Below are positions 35,515 to 43,922 of a stretch of DNA of 64,000 bases, in pieces. A program made the position numbers and the translations under genes. The notes below the pieces were generated by a model. It saw only the letters and a program-made list of their open reading frames with translations, had not been told where the DNA came from and did no database searches. Source of the DNA: Flavobacterium keumense (GTDB taxonomy: Bacteria; Bacteroidota; Bacteroidia; Flavobacteriales; Flavobacteriaceae); NCBI RefSeq assembly GCF_029866485.1, contig NZ_CP092332.1, positions 1,364,001 to 1,428,000 on the forward strand. The letters are read 5' to 3'. How positions within the stretch are numbered: position 1 is the first letter of the stretch; every line of letters begins with the position of its first letter.

Positions 35515-36165
35515 TTATTTTTTAAAGTAATCGTCTAAAATGGATTTTCTTCCTATTGTTTTTGTGATGATATCTTTTTCTAAATCCCATCCACGTGCAG
35601 GCGAATATTCGCGGCCATACCAAATGATTTGCAAATGCAATTCATTCCATAATTCCTCTGGGAAAATGCGTTTGGCATCTTTTTCAGTTTGTACCACATT
35701 TTTACCGTTGGTTAGGTTCCAGCGATACATTAAACGATGGATGTGTGTATCTACCGGAAAAGCTGGAACACCAAAGGCTTGAGACATTACAACACTAGCA
35801 GTTTTATGACCCACTGCTGGTAGTTCTTCCAAGGCTTCAAAGCTTTGAGGAACTTGCCCGTTGTGTTTTTCAATTAGAATTTGTGATAAACCATAAATTC
35901 CTTTTGATTTCATGGGAGATAATCCACAAGGACGAATGATTTCTTTAATTTCGTCTACAGACAGTTTGACCATGTCGTAAGGATTATCTGCTTTAGCAAA
36001 TAACAGAGGGGTAATTTGATTCACCCTAACATCTGTGCATTGTGCAGATAGTAATACTGCTATTAATAAGGTATAAGGGTCTTTATGATCCAAAGGAATT
36101 GGAATAGTTGGATACAATTCTTTTAACGTATTTATAACAAATGTTACCCGTTCCTGTTTGTTCAT
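35515..36165 (-). CDS. nth: endonuclease III lacking the iron-sulfur cysteines
   Basis: A 216-residue DNA glycosylase/AP lyase acting on oxidised pyrimidines. The helix-hairpin-helix and active site are intact: LPAVGHKTASVV with catalytic Lys121, and PVDTHIHRL with Asp139. In the C-terminal region, however, the four-cysteine cluster loop expected in E. coli Nth (CPARG...CxxC) reads GREYSPARGWDLEKDIITKT with no Cys, so no [4Fe-4S] cluster is expected. The ATG at 36165 is chosen over an upstream TTG at 36198. It is divergent from bcp across a 60-base gap. Confidence 0.93.
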   Translation of the reverse strand: MNKQERVTFVINTLKELYPTIPIPLDHKDPYTLLIAVLLSAQCTDVRVNQITPLLFAKADNPYDMVKLSVDEIKEIIRPCGLSPMKSKGIYGLSQILIEKHNGQVPQSFEALEELPAVGHKTASVVMSQAFGVPAFPVDTHIHRLMYRWNLTNGKNVVQTEKDAKRIFPEELWNELHLQIIWYGREYSPARGWDLEKDIITKTIGRKSILDDYFKK

Positions 36166-36225
36166 TTTTGTATTTTTATTCTTGTAAAAATAATACAATT
36201 CTAATTATTCAAAAAAAAGAATATT

Positions 36226-36678
36226 ATGACAACATTACAAATAGGGGATAACGCTCCACAATTTTCTGGAGTAGATCAAGACGGGAAAACGCATCAATTG
36301 GCTGATTATCTGGGGAAAAAATTGGTAGTCTTTTTTTATCCAAAGGCAAATACGCCAGGCTGTACTGCAGAAGCTTGTGATTTAAGGGATAATTTTGAAC
36401 GTTTTCAAGCCAATAATTATGCTCTTTTGGGAGTGAGTGCTGATTCTGCCAAAGCACAGGCTAAATTTAGAGAGAAATTCGATTTCCCTTTTCCATTATT
36501 GGCTGACGAAGATAAATCAGTAATTCATGCCTTTGGTGTTTGGGGACCTAAGAAATTTATGGGTAAAGAATACGACGGTATTCACAGAACTACGTTTGTA
36601 ATTGACGAAAACGGAATTATAGCAGATGTGATTTCTGATGTGAAAACTAAAGCGCATACCTCTCAGATTCTGAAATAA
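36226..36678 (+). CDS. bcp: thioredoxin-dependent thiol peroxidase (BCP/PrxQ)
   Basis: A 150-residue peroxiredoxin that reduces hydrogen peroxide and organic hydroperoxides with thioredoxin as donor. The peroxidatic Cys46 and resolving Cys51 are in TPGCTAEACDLRD, the atypical two-Cys arrangement of the BCP branch; the catalytic Thr and Pro precede Cys46. FPFPLLADEDKSVIHAFGVWGPKKFMGKEYDGIHRTTFVID is the family's C-terminal signature. It is a monocistronic gene with a strong terminator, divergent from nth. Confidence 0.96.
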   Translation: MTTLQIGDNAPQFSGVDQDGKTHQLADYLGKKLVVFFYPKANTPGCTAEACDLRDNFERFQANNYALLGVSADSAKAQAKFREKFDFPFPLLADEDKSVIHAFGVWGPKKFMGKEYDGIHRTTFVIDENGIIADVISDVKTKAHTSQILK

Positions 36679-36685
36679 ATTACAT

Positions 36686-36736
36686 AAAAAATACAAATCC
36701 CTAATTCAATAGTAGAATTAGGGATCTGTATTTTTT
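36686..36736. terminator. bidirectional terminator after bcp
   Basis: Long arms at 36686-36707 and 36715-36736 (core ATCCCTAATTC / GAATTAGGGAT, with one mismatch further out) around a seven-base loop, A- and T-runs outside. It reaches the stop codon of the convergent gene. Confidence 0.92.
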
Positions 36737-38196
36737 TAAACCTCTTTTAAAAATTTACTCGGTTCATAACCAAATAGATGGTGTTCTTTGATGATTTCAG
36801 AAACTCCAGAAGGAAGCATTTCTTCCCATCCTTCTTTTCCTTGGCTAATCATTTTTAATACCTCTCGAGAGAATACTTTTAATATTTCAGGGTTGTAATC
36901 TTCAATATCTACCACTTTTCCGTTGAATTTGAAGAATTTGTATAATTCTTTCATCCTAGGATGTACCTTTAGATTGTCTGAAGTTATAATTTCTCCATCT
37001 TCACCAATCATTGGGTACAAGAATACTTTCATGTCACGGTAGAATAATTTACCAAAAGCTTCAAGAATTCCACCACTTAGATGGCGATAGTATTTTTCGT
37101 CAAAGATATCAACGAGATTGTTTACTCCCATTGAAAGTCCCATTCGGGCTTTGGTATAATTAGCAAAATATTCTACTACTTTATAATATTCTTGGAAATT
37201 GGATATCATTACGGTTTGTCCTAGAGAACAAAGCAACTCGGCCCGATCCATAAAGTCTCGTTCATCAATTTCTCCATCAGAACGTAAATTGGATAAAGTA
37301 ATTTCAAAAATAACTAATGTATTTTCTTTTTCTACTTTATTTTCTTCTAAAAACATTTTTAATGATTTCTCATACATATCCATATTTACTTTTGTAACAG
37401 GACGAAAACTTCCTCTAAAAGCTAATATGTTTTTTTTGTATAAGATAGCTGCTGGTAAGATATTTTTCCCTTCAGGATTGAACATTACGGCATCTGTCAT
37501 TCCGTTTTTTACCAACTGCAAACTCATTAAACGGTTATCAACATCGGCAAAACGAGGTCCTGCAAAGTTGATGGTGTCAATTTCTAATTGGTCTTTATCT
37601 AAATGATCATATAGATAGCGTAATAATTTTTTAGGGTCATTGTATTTGTAATACGCCCCGTAAATTAAGTTGACACCAAGAATTCCTAAAGTTTCTTGTT
37701 GTAGTCTTGAGTCCGTTTCTTTAAAACGAATGTGTAGAATGATTTCATTGTAGGCCTCATCAGGTTCAATTTGGAAACTAATTCCAACCCAACCGTGTCC
37801 TTTGAATTGCTTTGCAAAATCAATAGTTGCCACAGTATTAGCATAACTAAAGAACATCTTGTTAGGGTGTTTATCTCTGCTTAAACGTTTCTCAATCAAA
37901 CTAACCTCATGAGAGAGCATTTTTTTTAGTCTACTTTCGGTTACATAGCGGCCATCTTCTTCAACTCCATAAACAGCATCACTAAAGTCTTTATCGTAGG
38001 CAGACATTGCTTTTGCAATGGTTCCGGATGATCCTCCTGCTCTAAAAAAGTGTCTAACCGTTTCTTGTCCGGCACCAATTTCGGCAAAAGTACCGTAAAT
38101 GTTTTCATTGAGATTAATTCGAAGCGCTTTGTCCTTTATAGAAGGAATTTGCTCTATAACTTTGTCTCCCTTGAGTTTTATTTTTTTAGTAGTCAT
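36736..38196 (-). CDS. conserved 486-residue protein of unknown function
   Basis: A large cytoplasmic protein without signal peptide or membrane segment. Strongly conserved-looking segments are RINLNENIYGTFAEIGAGQETVRHFFRAGGSSGTIAKAMSAYD near the start, LGILGVNLIYGAYY in the middle, RPVTKVNMDMYEKSLKMF, LVIFEITLSNLRSDGEIDERDFMDRAELLCSLG and a C-terminal YDPE-like region. I recall homologues in Bacteroidota labelled 'TonB-dependent receptor' or 'nicotinate-nucleotide adenylyltransferase'; neither name fits, because there is no barrel and no HxGH nucleotidyltransferase motif. Gly-rich GAGQE and RAGGSSGT near the N-terminus could bind a nucleotide (inference). It is monocistronic, with a -7 box 25 bases upstream. 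Confidence 0.75.
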   Translation of the reverse strand: MTTKKIKLKGDKVIEQIPSIKDKALRINLNENIYGTFAEIGAGQETVRHFFRAGGSSGTIAKAMSAYDKDFSDAVYGVEEDGRYVTESRLKKMLSHEVSLIEKRLSRDKHPNKMFFSYANTVATIDFAKQFKGHGWVGISFQIEPDEAYNEIILHIRFKETDSRLQQETLGILGVNLIYGAYYKYNDPKKLLRYLYDHLDKDQLEIDTINFAGPRFADVDNRLMSLQLVKNGMTDAVMFNPEGKNILPAAILYKKNILAFRGSFRPVTKVNMDMYEKSLKMFLEENKVEKENTLVIFEITLSNLRSDGEIDERDFMDRAELLCSLGQTVMISNFQEYYKVVEYFANYTKARMGLSMGVNNLVDIFDEKYYRHLSGGILEAFGKLFYRDMKVFLYPMIGEDGEIITSDNLKVHPRMKELYKFFKFNGKVVDIEDYNPEILKVFSREVLKMISQGKEGWEEMLPSGVSEIIKEHHLFGYEPSKFLKEV

Positions 38197-38220
38197 TTTT
38201 TGTAAAAGTGCTAATATGTT

Positions 38221-38229
38221 ACAAAGTTA
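38221..38229 (-). promoter_or_regulatory. candidate -7 box for the 486-residue protein gene
   Basis: Minus strand TAACTTTGT (plus ACAAAGTTA), 25 bases upstream of the start at 38196. Confidence 0.55.
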
Positions 38230-38241
38230 ACAAATTAGGAG

Positions 38242-38272
38242 TTTGTTGAAAGATATTTAACCTTATTTTTGT
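38242..38272 (+). promoter_or_regulatory. promoter for the MBL-fold hydrolase gene
   Basis: TTTG at 38242-38245, an 18-base spacer and TATTTTTGT at 38264-38272. The predicted transcript would begin close to 38279 and have an unusually long leader of about 145 bases. Confidence 0.65.
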
Positions 38273-38278
38273 AAAAAA

Positions 38279-38387
38279 ATGCTACAAAAGAGGCATTATT
38301 ATTTGAATCTTATTTTTAGCGTTTCCAAATATAGAATCACTATTTTTATCCACTCTTTTTTTTGTTTTTGATAGCAAATTGTAGCAT
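38279..38387 (+). other. candidate structured 5' leader of the MBL gene
   Basis: A perfect nine-base inverted repeat, ATGCTACAA (38279-38287) and TTGTAGCAT (38379-38387), encloses 91 bases. The left arm lies where transcription from the upstream promoter should start, so the RNA would begin with this stem. It leaves 36 bases before the TTG start codon. The interior is AT-rich and I see no known riboswitch. Confidence 0.35.
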
Positions 38388-38423
38388 CTATTTTTAAGTT
38401 GAATTGATAAAAATAATTGTTTT

Positions 38424-39188
38424 TTGAAAATATATTTTTTAGGTACTGGTACATCGCAAGGCATTCCTATTATTGGGAGTGATCATCCTGTTTGTAAAAG
38501 CATTGATGTCAGAGACAAACGTTTGCGTGTTTCGGCTTGGGTGTCATGGGAAAATCATTCATTTGTATTTGATTGTGGCCCTGATTTTAGGCAACAGATG
38601 TTGGTTTCCAATTGTCAAAAAGTAGACGGAATTTTATTTACTCACGAGCACGCTGATCATACAGCAGGGATAGATGATATTCGGCCGTTTAATTTTCGTC
38701 AAGGACCAATGCCAATTTATGCGCACCAACGTGTAATTGATAATTTAAAAAATCGTTTTGATTATGTGTTTGAAACGGAAAATAAATATCCAGGAGCTCC
38801 ATCGGTATCAACTATCGAAGTCCAAAACAATCGTCCATTTGTAATTGGAAATAAAACAGCAATTCCTATTAACGTTATGCATGGCGATTTGCAAGTCTTT
38901 GGTTATCGTATTGATGATTTTGCTTATTTGACAGACGTAAAAACAGTTGAGGAATCAGAAATTGAAAAACTAAAAGAGCTTAAAGTTTTGGTCGTAAACG
39001 CTTTACGCGAAGAACCGCACCAAACCCACTTCAATTTGCAAGAAGCCTTAGATTTTATAACTTTGGTACAGCCTGAGAAAGCCTATTTGACACACATTAG
39101 TCATCATTTGGGTTTTCATGAAGAAGTACAAAAAAAGCTTCCTGAAAATGTTTTTCTTGCGTATGATAATTTAGAAATCACCATTTAA
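38424..39188 (+). CDS. MBL-fold metallohydrolase (PhnP-like)
   Basis: A 254-residue metallo-beta-lactamase-fold phosphodiesterase-like enzyme. The N-terminus MKIYFLGTGTSQGIPIIGSDHPVC is typical of the PhnP/RNase Z-related branch. Metal ligands are in FTHEHADHTAGIDD (HxHxDH), VMHGD (central His) and YLTHISHHLGFHEE near the C-terminus. The start is TTG at 38424: the family consensus begins exactly there and no in-frame ATG is nearby. The substrate is probably a cyclic or small phosphodiester (from PhnP, inference). A small anchored protein starts 8 bases downstream. Confidence 0.88.
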   Translation: MKIYFLGTGTSQGIPIIGSDHPVCKSIDVRDKRLRVSAWVSWENHSFVFDCGPDFRQQMLVSNCQKVDGILFTHEHADHTAGIDDIRPFNFRQGPMPIYAHQRVIDNLKNRFDYVFETENKYPGAPSVSTIEVQNNRPFVIGNKTAIPINVMHGDLQVFGYRIDDFAYLTDVKTVEESEIEKLKELKVLVVNALREEPHQTHFNLQEALDFITLVQPEKAYLTHISHHLGFHEEVQKKLPENVFLAYDNLEITI

Positions 39189-39196
39189 TTTTCCTT

Positions 39197-39697
39197 ATGA
39201 AACGTTCCTTACTACTTTATTTAACGATACTTTTTGCCTTAACTACCTTGTTCACTTATGTGTTTTTGAGCAGTGAAGTGAAATTTGAGCAACAGCGTTC
39301 CGAAAAGAAAATATCCAAATTGAGGGATAGTTTGACTTTGGTTTCGAATCAATTGGCTGATGCCAATTATTTTTCTTTGGCCAAAAATGAAAATGCACAA
39401 AACTATTTTGATAACACAAGTACGAAAAGGACAATTCAATATGAGAAATTGATTCCGGTAGTGACTGAAAAATTATTGGATTATAATTCCAATCCGAAAG
39501 GGAATCCGTTCACAGGTCAAGACCAAATAGGCGCAAATAAATTCATTATTAATAAAGTGAAAATACTGAATCACCGCTGGATTATCGCTGATTTTAGTGA
39601 TGGTGAAATTTGGGGTGAAGTGCTATTGAAATACTTCGTAAATGAGGATGAAACCATCTCTTTTGAAGTCAATCAATCTCTTCTGTATCAAAAATAA
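39197..39697 (+). CDS. membrane-anchored protein with coiled coil, unknown function
   Basis: A 166-residue protein with one N-terminal membrane helix (residues 4-24, LLLYLTILFALTTLFTYVFL), then a predicted coiled coil (EVKFEQQRSEKKISKLRDSLTLVSNQLADANYF), and a small C-terminal domain of mixed strands (INKVKILNHRWIIADFSDGEIWGEVLLKYFV). I do not recognise the family; homologues are sometimes named hydrolase only because of the neighbouring MBL gene. It is probably co-transcribed with that gene. Confidence 0.7.
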   Translation: MKRSLLLYLTILFALTTLFTYVFLSSEVKFEQQRSEKKISKLRDSLTLVSNQLADANYFSLAKNENAQNYFDNTSTKRTIQYEKLIPVVTEKLLDYNSNPKGNPFTGQDQIGANKFIINKVKILNHRWIIADFSDGEIWGEVLLKYFVNEDETISFEVNQSLLYQK

Positions 39698-39706
39698 ACG
39701 AGTTTT

Positions 39707-40357
39707 TTACGAGTGGGCTTGCAGCCAATTTTTAAAATCAAAAAACACTTGAGGTGAAATCCCATGCCCGATTGGGTATTCTTTGTAGGTGTGAGTAATG
39801 CCTAATTGCGTTAAAAACACATCTGATTTTCTTGCCCATTCCACAGGAATAACTTGATCTACAGTGCCGTGGGAAGCAAAAATACCCAAGGTAGAAAAGT
39901 CGTTATTTTCAAAGCCTGCTTTAAGAATAGGTTCGCTTACATAGCCGCTTAATCCTATTACATTTTTGATTTTTTGAGGGTCAGAAAGCGCTACTCCGTA
40001 ACTTAAAATGGCTCCTTGGCTAAAGCCAATTAGTGTAATATTTGTAGCATCAATAGGGTAATTCTCAAGTAGTTCGTTGATAAAAGTACCAATCAAATCT
40101 CTAGAAACTTTAGCTTGTTCATGGTCAGAGAATTTATTTTCGTCGGCATCAAAATTGATGGCATACCACGCATAGCTTCCATATTGTAAATCGTAAGGTG
40201 CACGTGCTGAAACGACATAATAATCTTCAGGGAGTTCAGAAGCAAAAGAAAATAAATCGGCTTCATTGCTGCCGTATCCGTGCAATAAAAGCAACAGCGG
40301 ATTTGAATCCTTTTTTATTTTGGGTGCTCTGATGAGGTATTCTAAAGATAAATTCAT
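39707..40357 (-). CDS. alpha/beta hydrolase, phospholipase/carboxylesterase family
   Basis: A 216-residue serine hydrolase. LLLHGYGSNEADLFSFA forms the oxyanion region; the nucleophile Ser is in GFSQGAILSYG, the Asp in ASHGTVDQVIP and the His in YPIGHGISPQ. No signal peptide, so cytoplasmic. The physiological ester is unknown. It is the last gene of a leftward operon: it starts 4 bases after the DUF4870 stop. Confidence 0.9.
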   Translation of the reverse strand: MNLSLEYLIRAPKIKKDSNPLLLLLHGYGSNEADLFSFASELPEDYYVVSARAPYDLQYGSYAWYAINFDADENKFSDHEQAKVSRDLIGTFINELLENYPIDATNITLIGFSQGAILSYGVALSDPQKIKNVIGLSGYVSEPILKAGFENNDFSTLGIFASHGTVDQVIPVEWARKSDVFLTQLGITHTYKEYPIGHGISPQVFFDFKNWLQAHS

Positions 40358-40361
40358 AGCA

Positions 40362-40691
40362 TTACGAAATATTGGATAACCATTTCTGGAAATAGGTTCC
40401 TAATAGCGGCATCGGTTTGGTTTCGCCTTTAATGGCAGTAAAAATGCCATACCCCCATAAAACAGAAATAAAAATCCACATAGGAAATGAAATCAATAAA
40501 CTGTCAAAATTACTAATGATTAATCCCAAAGAAATAAAAGTCAAAGTCAATCCTAATCCTTGACGGATATGAAAAGTGGCAAACGGATTTTTACTTTCAG
40601 CATTCATAGACATTGCTATGAATACGCCAATACCTAAAATATAACTGGTGATGGCGATGGATTTTCCGGCCTCAATCGTTTCTTTATTCAT
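40362..40691 (-). CDS. DUF4870/Tic20-like small membrane protein
   Basis: A 109-residue protein with three hydrophobic segments (about residues 10-28, 46-62 and 66-88). FHIRQGLGLTLTFISLGLI is the marker of the DUF4870 family: the charged HxRQ motif just before a membrane helix. The function is unknown. It starts 3 bases after the stop of the dihydroorotase-like gene and 4 bases before the esterase, in a tight operon. Confidence 0.8.
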   Translation of the reverse strand: MNKETIEAGKSIAITSYILGIGVFIAMSMNAESKNPFATFHIRQGLGLTLTFISLGLIISNFDSLLISFPMWIFISVLWGYGIFTAIKGETKPMPLLGTYFQKWLSNIS

Positions 40692-40694
40692 GAT

Positions 40695-41951
40695 TTATTG
40701 GTTTAGAATCAGTTGGTATTGATTTACAATTCCATATACTTTTCCTTTGATTTCGGTACCAATAAAGGCCGAGTTTTTCGATTTTGAACGGATGGCTTCG
40801 GAAGTAAAAGTGCTTGTTCCTTCAGGGTTGAATAAGCTTAAGTTGGCTTTTGAACCTTCGATTATTGAAGGAGTTGCTAACCCAAAAACAGTTCTACCAA
40901 AAGTGAGTTTTTCAACTATAATTTCGATAGGTAATACAGTCATTAAGGCTCCAAAAGCACTTTCCAATCCAATGGTGCCACTTTTAGCGGTGTCAAAATC
41001 CATTTTTTTATGTTCAATATCAATAGGATTGTGGTCTGAAGTAATGATATCGATAGTGCCGTTTTTAACACCTTCTATCAAAGCCAATCGGTCTGTTTCT
41101 GTACGCAATGGCGGACTTACTTTATAACGAGTGTCAAACTCTTCTAGTTTTTCCTCGGTTAAAACTAAATGATGTACTGCGACACTACAACTTACTGCTA
41201 ATCCTTTAGCTTTGGCTTCTTGGATTAGAGCAACTGATTTTGCAGTTGAGATAGTTGGAATGTGTAATTTTCCTCCCGTATATTCGAGTAAAAATAAGTT
41301 TCTGGCGACTTGTAATTCTTCAGCTAAATTAGGAATTCCTTTAAGTCCCAATCGTGTTGAAACGATTCCTTCGTTAGCGACTCCATTTCCTTTGATTTTT
41401 TCGTCTTGGGAAAAAGCTATCACTAAGCCGTTAAAATCTTGTGTGTATTGTAATGCGATTTTTAACAAATTGGCATTGTCCAAACTTCGATTGTAATCTC
41501 CAAAAGCAATAGCTCCCGCATTTTTCATATCGAATAATTCTGCCATGTCATTTCCTTCACTTCCTTTGGTTAAGGCGCCAATAGGGAATAATTCGGTTGC
41601 TGCACCTTGGGCTTTACTTTTTACAAAATGCACTTGGGATTGATTATCGATAATTGGGAATGAGTTGGGTTGTAATGCAATTCCGGTGAATCCACTTTTT
41701 GCAGCTACTTGTAATCCGTTCTCGATAGTTTCTCGGTCTTCAAAACCAGGTTCGCCTAAAGAGACACTGCTGTCGAACCAACCTGGTGAAACGTGTAGAT
41801 TATCGAGTTGAATTTCTGGTAAATTCTCAGGATTAGTTAGTGCAGTTCCTAGTGTAGTGATACAACCATCAGCAATTAATATATCTAGGGTCTTATTGTG
41901 AAATGGACTTTTGGAGTCGATAATTTTTGCGTTACGAATGATGGTGTTCAT
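40695..41951 (-). CDS. dihydroorotase-like amidohydrolase with degenerate metal site
   Basis: A 418-residue member of the dihydroorotase family by overall sequence (PGWFDSSVSLGEPGFEDRETIENGLQVAAKSGFTGIALQPN, TSDHNPIDIEHKKMDFDTAKSGTIGLESAF). The first metal-binding motif, normally DxHxH, reads D60-S-S-V-S64, so both His are lost. The LHxxHxST motif reads LHIPTIST, losing another His. The HH pair at VAVHHLVLTEEKL and the late Asp (SDHNP) remain. Catalysis as a dihydroorotase is therefore unlikely; by analogy with PyrC' of some proteobacteria it may be a structural partner of aspartate transcarbamoylase (inference). It lies in an operon downstream of the BatA-like gene. Confidence 0.85.
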   Translation of the reverse strand: MNTIIRNAKIIDSKSPFHNKTLDILIADGCITTLGTALTNPENLPEIQLDNLHVSPGWFDSSVSLGEPGFEDRETIENGLQVAAKSGFTGIALQPNSFPIIDNQSQVHFVKSKAQGAATELFPIGALTKGSEGNDMAELFDMKNAGAIAFGDYNRSLDNANLLKIALQYTQDFNGLVIAFSQDEKIKGNGVANEGIVSTRLGLKGIPNLAEELQVARNLFLLEYTGGKLHIPTISTAKSVALIQEAKAKGLAVSCSVAVHHLVLTEEKLEEFDTRYKVSPPLRTETDRLALIEGVKNGTIDIITSDHNPIDIEHKKMDFDTAKSGTIGLESAFGALMTVLPIEIIVEKLTFGRTVFGLATPSIIEGSKANLSLFNPEGTSTFTSEAIRSKSKNSAFIGTEIKGKVYGIVNQYQLILNQ

Positions 41952-41957
41952 ATGAAT

Positions 41958-43886
41958 TTATTTTACAAATCGAATTATAGCCGTTTCGCTAATGAGCATA
42001 AGCAGTGCAAATATAAGAAACCATTTCCATATTTGACTATCGTTGTTTTCAGTTCTTATTTGATCAAAAACAGAAGATATGGATGTGATTTGCGAAATTT
42101 CTGAGAGTAATTTTTTGTTGTTATGTATTAAGTTACTTTCTTTTCTGTCGTAATTGAAACTGATGTTTTCTACCCATTGTTTCTTGTTGAAAACACTAAA
42201 ATTACCTGCTTGTAAAGGGTAGTTTTCAAAATTCATTTTGACTTTTGTGCCTAAATTTTGTTGGATCGGAATGAATTCTTCGGTTTTGTTTTTAACAGTT
42301 AGAATGCCTTCTTTGCTTAAATCAGTTTTGATAAAATACGAATTGGTATTGCCAATTGTTCGTGCAGCAATTCCATTTTTTTCTTGACTTTGCGCCAATT
42401 GATAAAAAACAGGTACAATCAGAGGTGATTGTTGGAAATTGGAATTTTCCATATTCAATGCAGCAGAAAAAACAGATACAATGCCCGCTCCTGTATTGGA
42501 AGAAACTAAAAAGGGACTTTCATCTTGATAGGATAAAACAGCAGGGCTTGTACTTGTAACGGTAAACGAAGTTTTGGTTTTTGGGTACTGAAAATTCGAA
42601 ATTTGATTTTCAAAAACGTTTCTAAAAATAGGATGATTGAAATGAATTTTGGTAATCAATTTTTCGGTAGTATTGACCGATTTAAAGCTTGTATTTCCTG
42701 TCATTTGAACCAGAGAATTGAGATTAGAAATCGATGCTTTTACCGAAGGTATAACAATGAGATTACCTCCTTTTTCAACAAATGAGTGTAAAGTGGTTTG
42801 TAGCGCTTGTGGAATATCTTCTACTTCGTTCAAAACGATGGCATCTTGGTTTTCTATAAGGTTATAATCCAATTGCGCCAACGTACTGTTTTGGTATTTA
42901 AATTCATCGTTGGTGTAAATTCGGGATAAAAACGCATTTTTTGCAACTTCGCCAATGCTTATTACTTTGGTTTTTGGGCTTTCGCCAATGCTAAAATAGT
43001 AGGTGTTGTCAAAAGTCAATCCGTTATCTACAAGAGAAACAGAGCCATGAAATGCTTTTTTAGGAATAGTAAACGGAATAACTTGCTTTTGTTTTTTTAA
43101 GGAAATCATCGTTTTGGCAACTAACTTGTTTTGATTGTATAATCCCATTGAAACAGGTTGGTTATTTTCTCCATAATTGCTAACCTGGACTCCAATTTCG
43201 TAAAAATTGTCTAATGTCTGACGAATGAAGACGCTATCGATGGATACATTGTTTTGCTGCTCTGCTTTTGGAATAATAAATGAAATGGCATCTGTTTTAG
43301 CTATTGTTGTAAGCTGTTTTGACTCTAAACCGATAGCATCAGAGATGACTACAATTTCTTTTTGATACAATGACGGACGAGCTTGTATTTGATTTAAAAT
43401 TGGATCTAATTCGAAAGGTGTTGCGCTGTATTGTAGATTTTGAAGTTCTTTTTGGATGGACTTTATATCGGTGTTCCAAAAAGTCTCTGTATTGGTCAAC
43501 AAAGAAAAATGAATGGTCTCGGGCGTTGTTTCTAATAGTTCTTGAATAGCGCGTTGTAGTAATTCGCCTTTCTTGCCTTTGGCCTGCATGCTGTACGAAT
43601 TGTCAAGGATGATATACAACTCCTTTTGCGAGTTCGACTTTTCTTTGGAAAGTGAAAAAGGTTGGGCAAAAGCCAAAACCAAAGCGGTTAGAAGCAATAA
43701 TCGGGTGGTTAGCAATACCCATTTTTTGATTTGTGAACTTTTTCTGGTTTGAATAGCAAGTGCTTTTAGAAAGCGAACATTAGTAAAAAATTCTTTTTTA
43801 AATCGACGCAATTGAAACAAATGAACCAAAATTGGCACTATCAATAGAAAAAGAAAGTACAAAATTTCGGGATGTTTGAATTGCAT
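41958..43886 (-). CDS. BatA/VWA-like membrane protein
   Basis: A 642-residue protein. The N-terminal BatA domain (FKHPEILYFLFLLIVPILVHLFQLRRFKKEFFTNVRFL) has the first membrane helix, and a second helix lies at about residues 58-77 (VLLTTRLLLLTALVLAFAQPF). Then comes a von Willebrand A-like domain with a MIDAS-type DNSYSMQAKGKKGE (DxSxS), a long periplasmic region, and a last helix at the C-terminus (WKWFLIFALLMLISETAIIRFVK). Proteins of this type are linked to Bacteroides aerotolerance loci; the function is not settled. It heads the operon continuing with the dihydroorotase-like gene 6 bases downstream. Confidence 0.85.
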   Translation of the reverse strand: MQFKHPEILYFLFLLIVPILVHLFQLRRFKKEFFTNVRFLKALAIQTRKSSQIKKWVLLTTRLLLLTALVLAFAQPFSLSKEKSNSQKELYIILDNSYSMQAKGKKGELLQRAIQELLETTPETIHFSLLTNTETFWNTDIKSIQKELQNLQYSATPFELDPILNQIQARPSLYQKEIVVISDAIGLESKQLTTIAKTDAISFIIPKAEQQNNVSIDSVFIRQTLDNFYEIGVQVSNYGENNQPVSMGLYNQNKLVAKTMISLKKQKQVIPFTIPKKAFHGSVSLVDNGLTFDNTYYFSIGESPKTKVISIGEVAKNAFLSRIYTNDEFKYQNSTLAQLDYNLIENQDAIVLNEVEDIPQALQTTLHSFVEKGGNLIVIPSVKASISNLNSLVQMTGNTSFKSVNTTEKLITKIHFNHPIFRNVFENQISNFQYPKTKTSFTVTSTSPAVLSYQDESPFLVSSNTGAGIVSVFSAALNMENSNFQQSPLIVPVFYQLAQSQEKNGIAARTIGNTNSYFIKTDLSKEGILTVKNKTEEFIPIQQNLGTKVKMNFENYPLQAGNFSVFNKKQWVENISFNYDRKESNLIHNNKKLLSEISQITSISSVFDQIRTENNDSQIWKWFLIFALLMLISETAIIRFVK

Positions 43887-43913
43887 TAATTTTGGATTTA
43901 GATGATGTACGAT

Positions 43914-43922
43914 TCAAAATTA
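43914..43922 (-). promoter_or_regulatory. candidate -7 box for the BatA-like operon
   Basis: Minus strand TAATTTTGA (plus TCAAAATTA), 28 bases upstream of the start at 43886. Confidence 0.4.

Noticed and set aside
38282..38464. 60-codon minus-strand frame between the 486-residue and MBL genes
   Set aside because: It overlaps the start of the MBL gene and its promoter, has a Lys/Asn-rich non-descript sequence and no promoter of its own.
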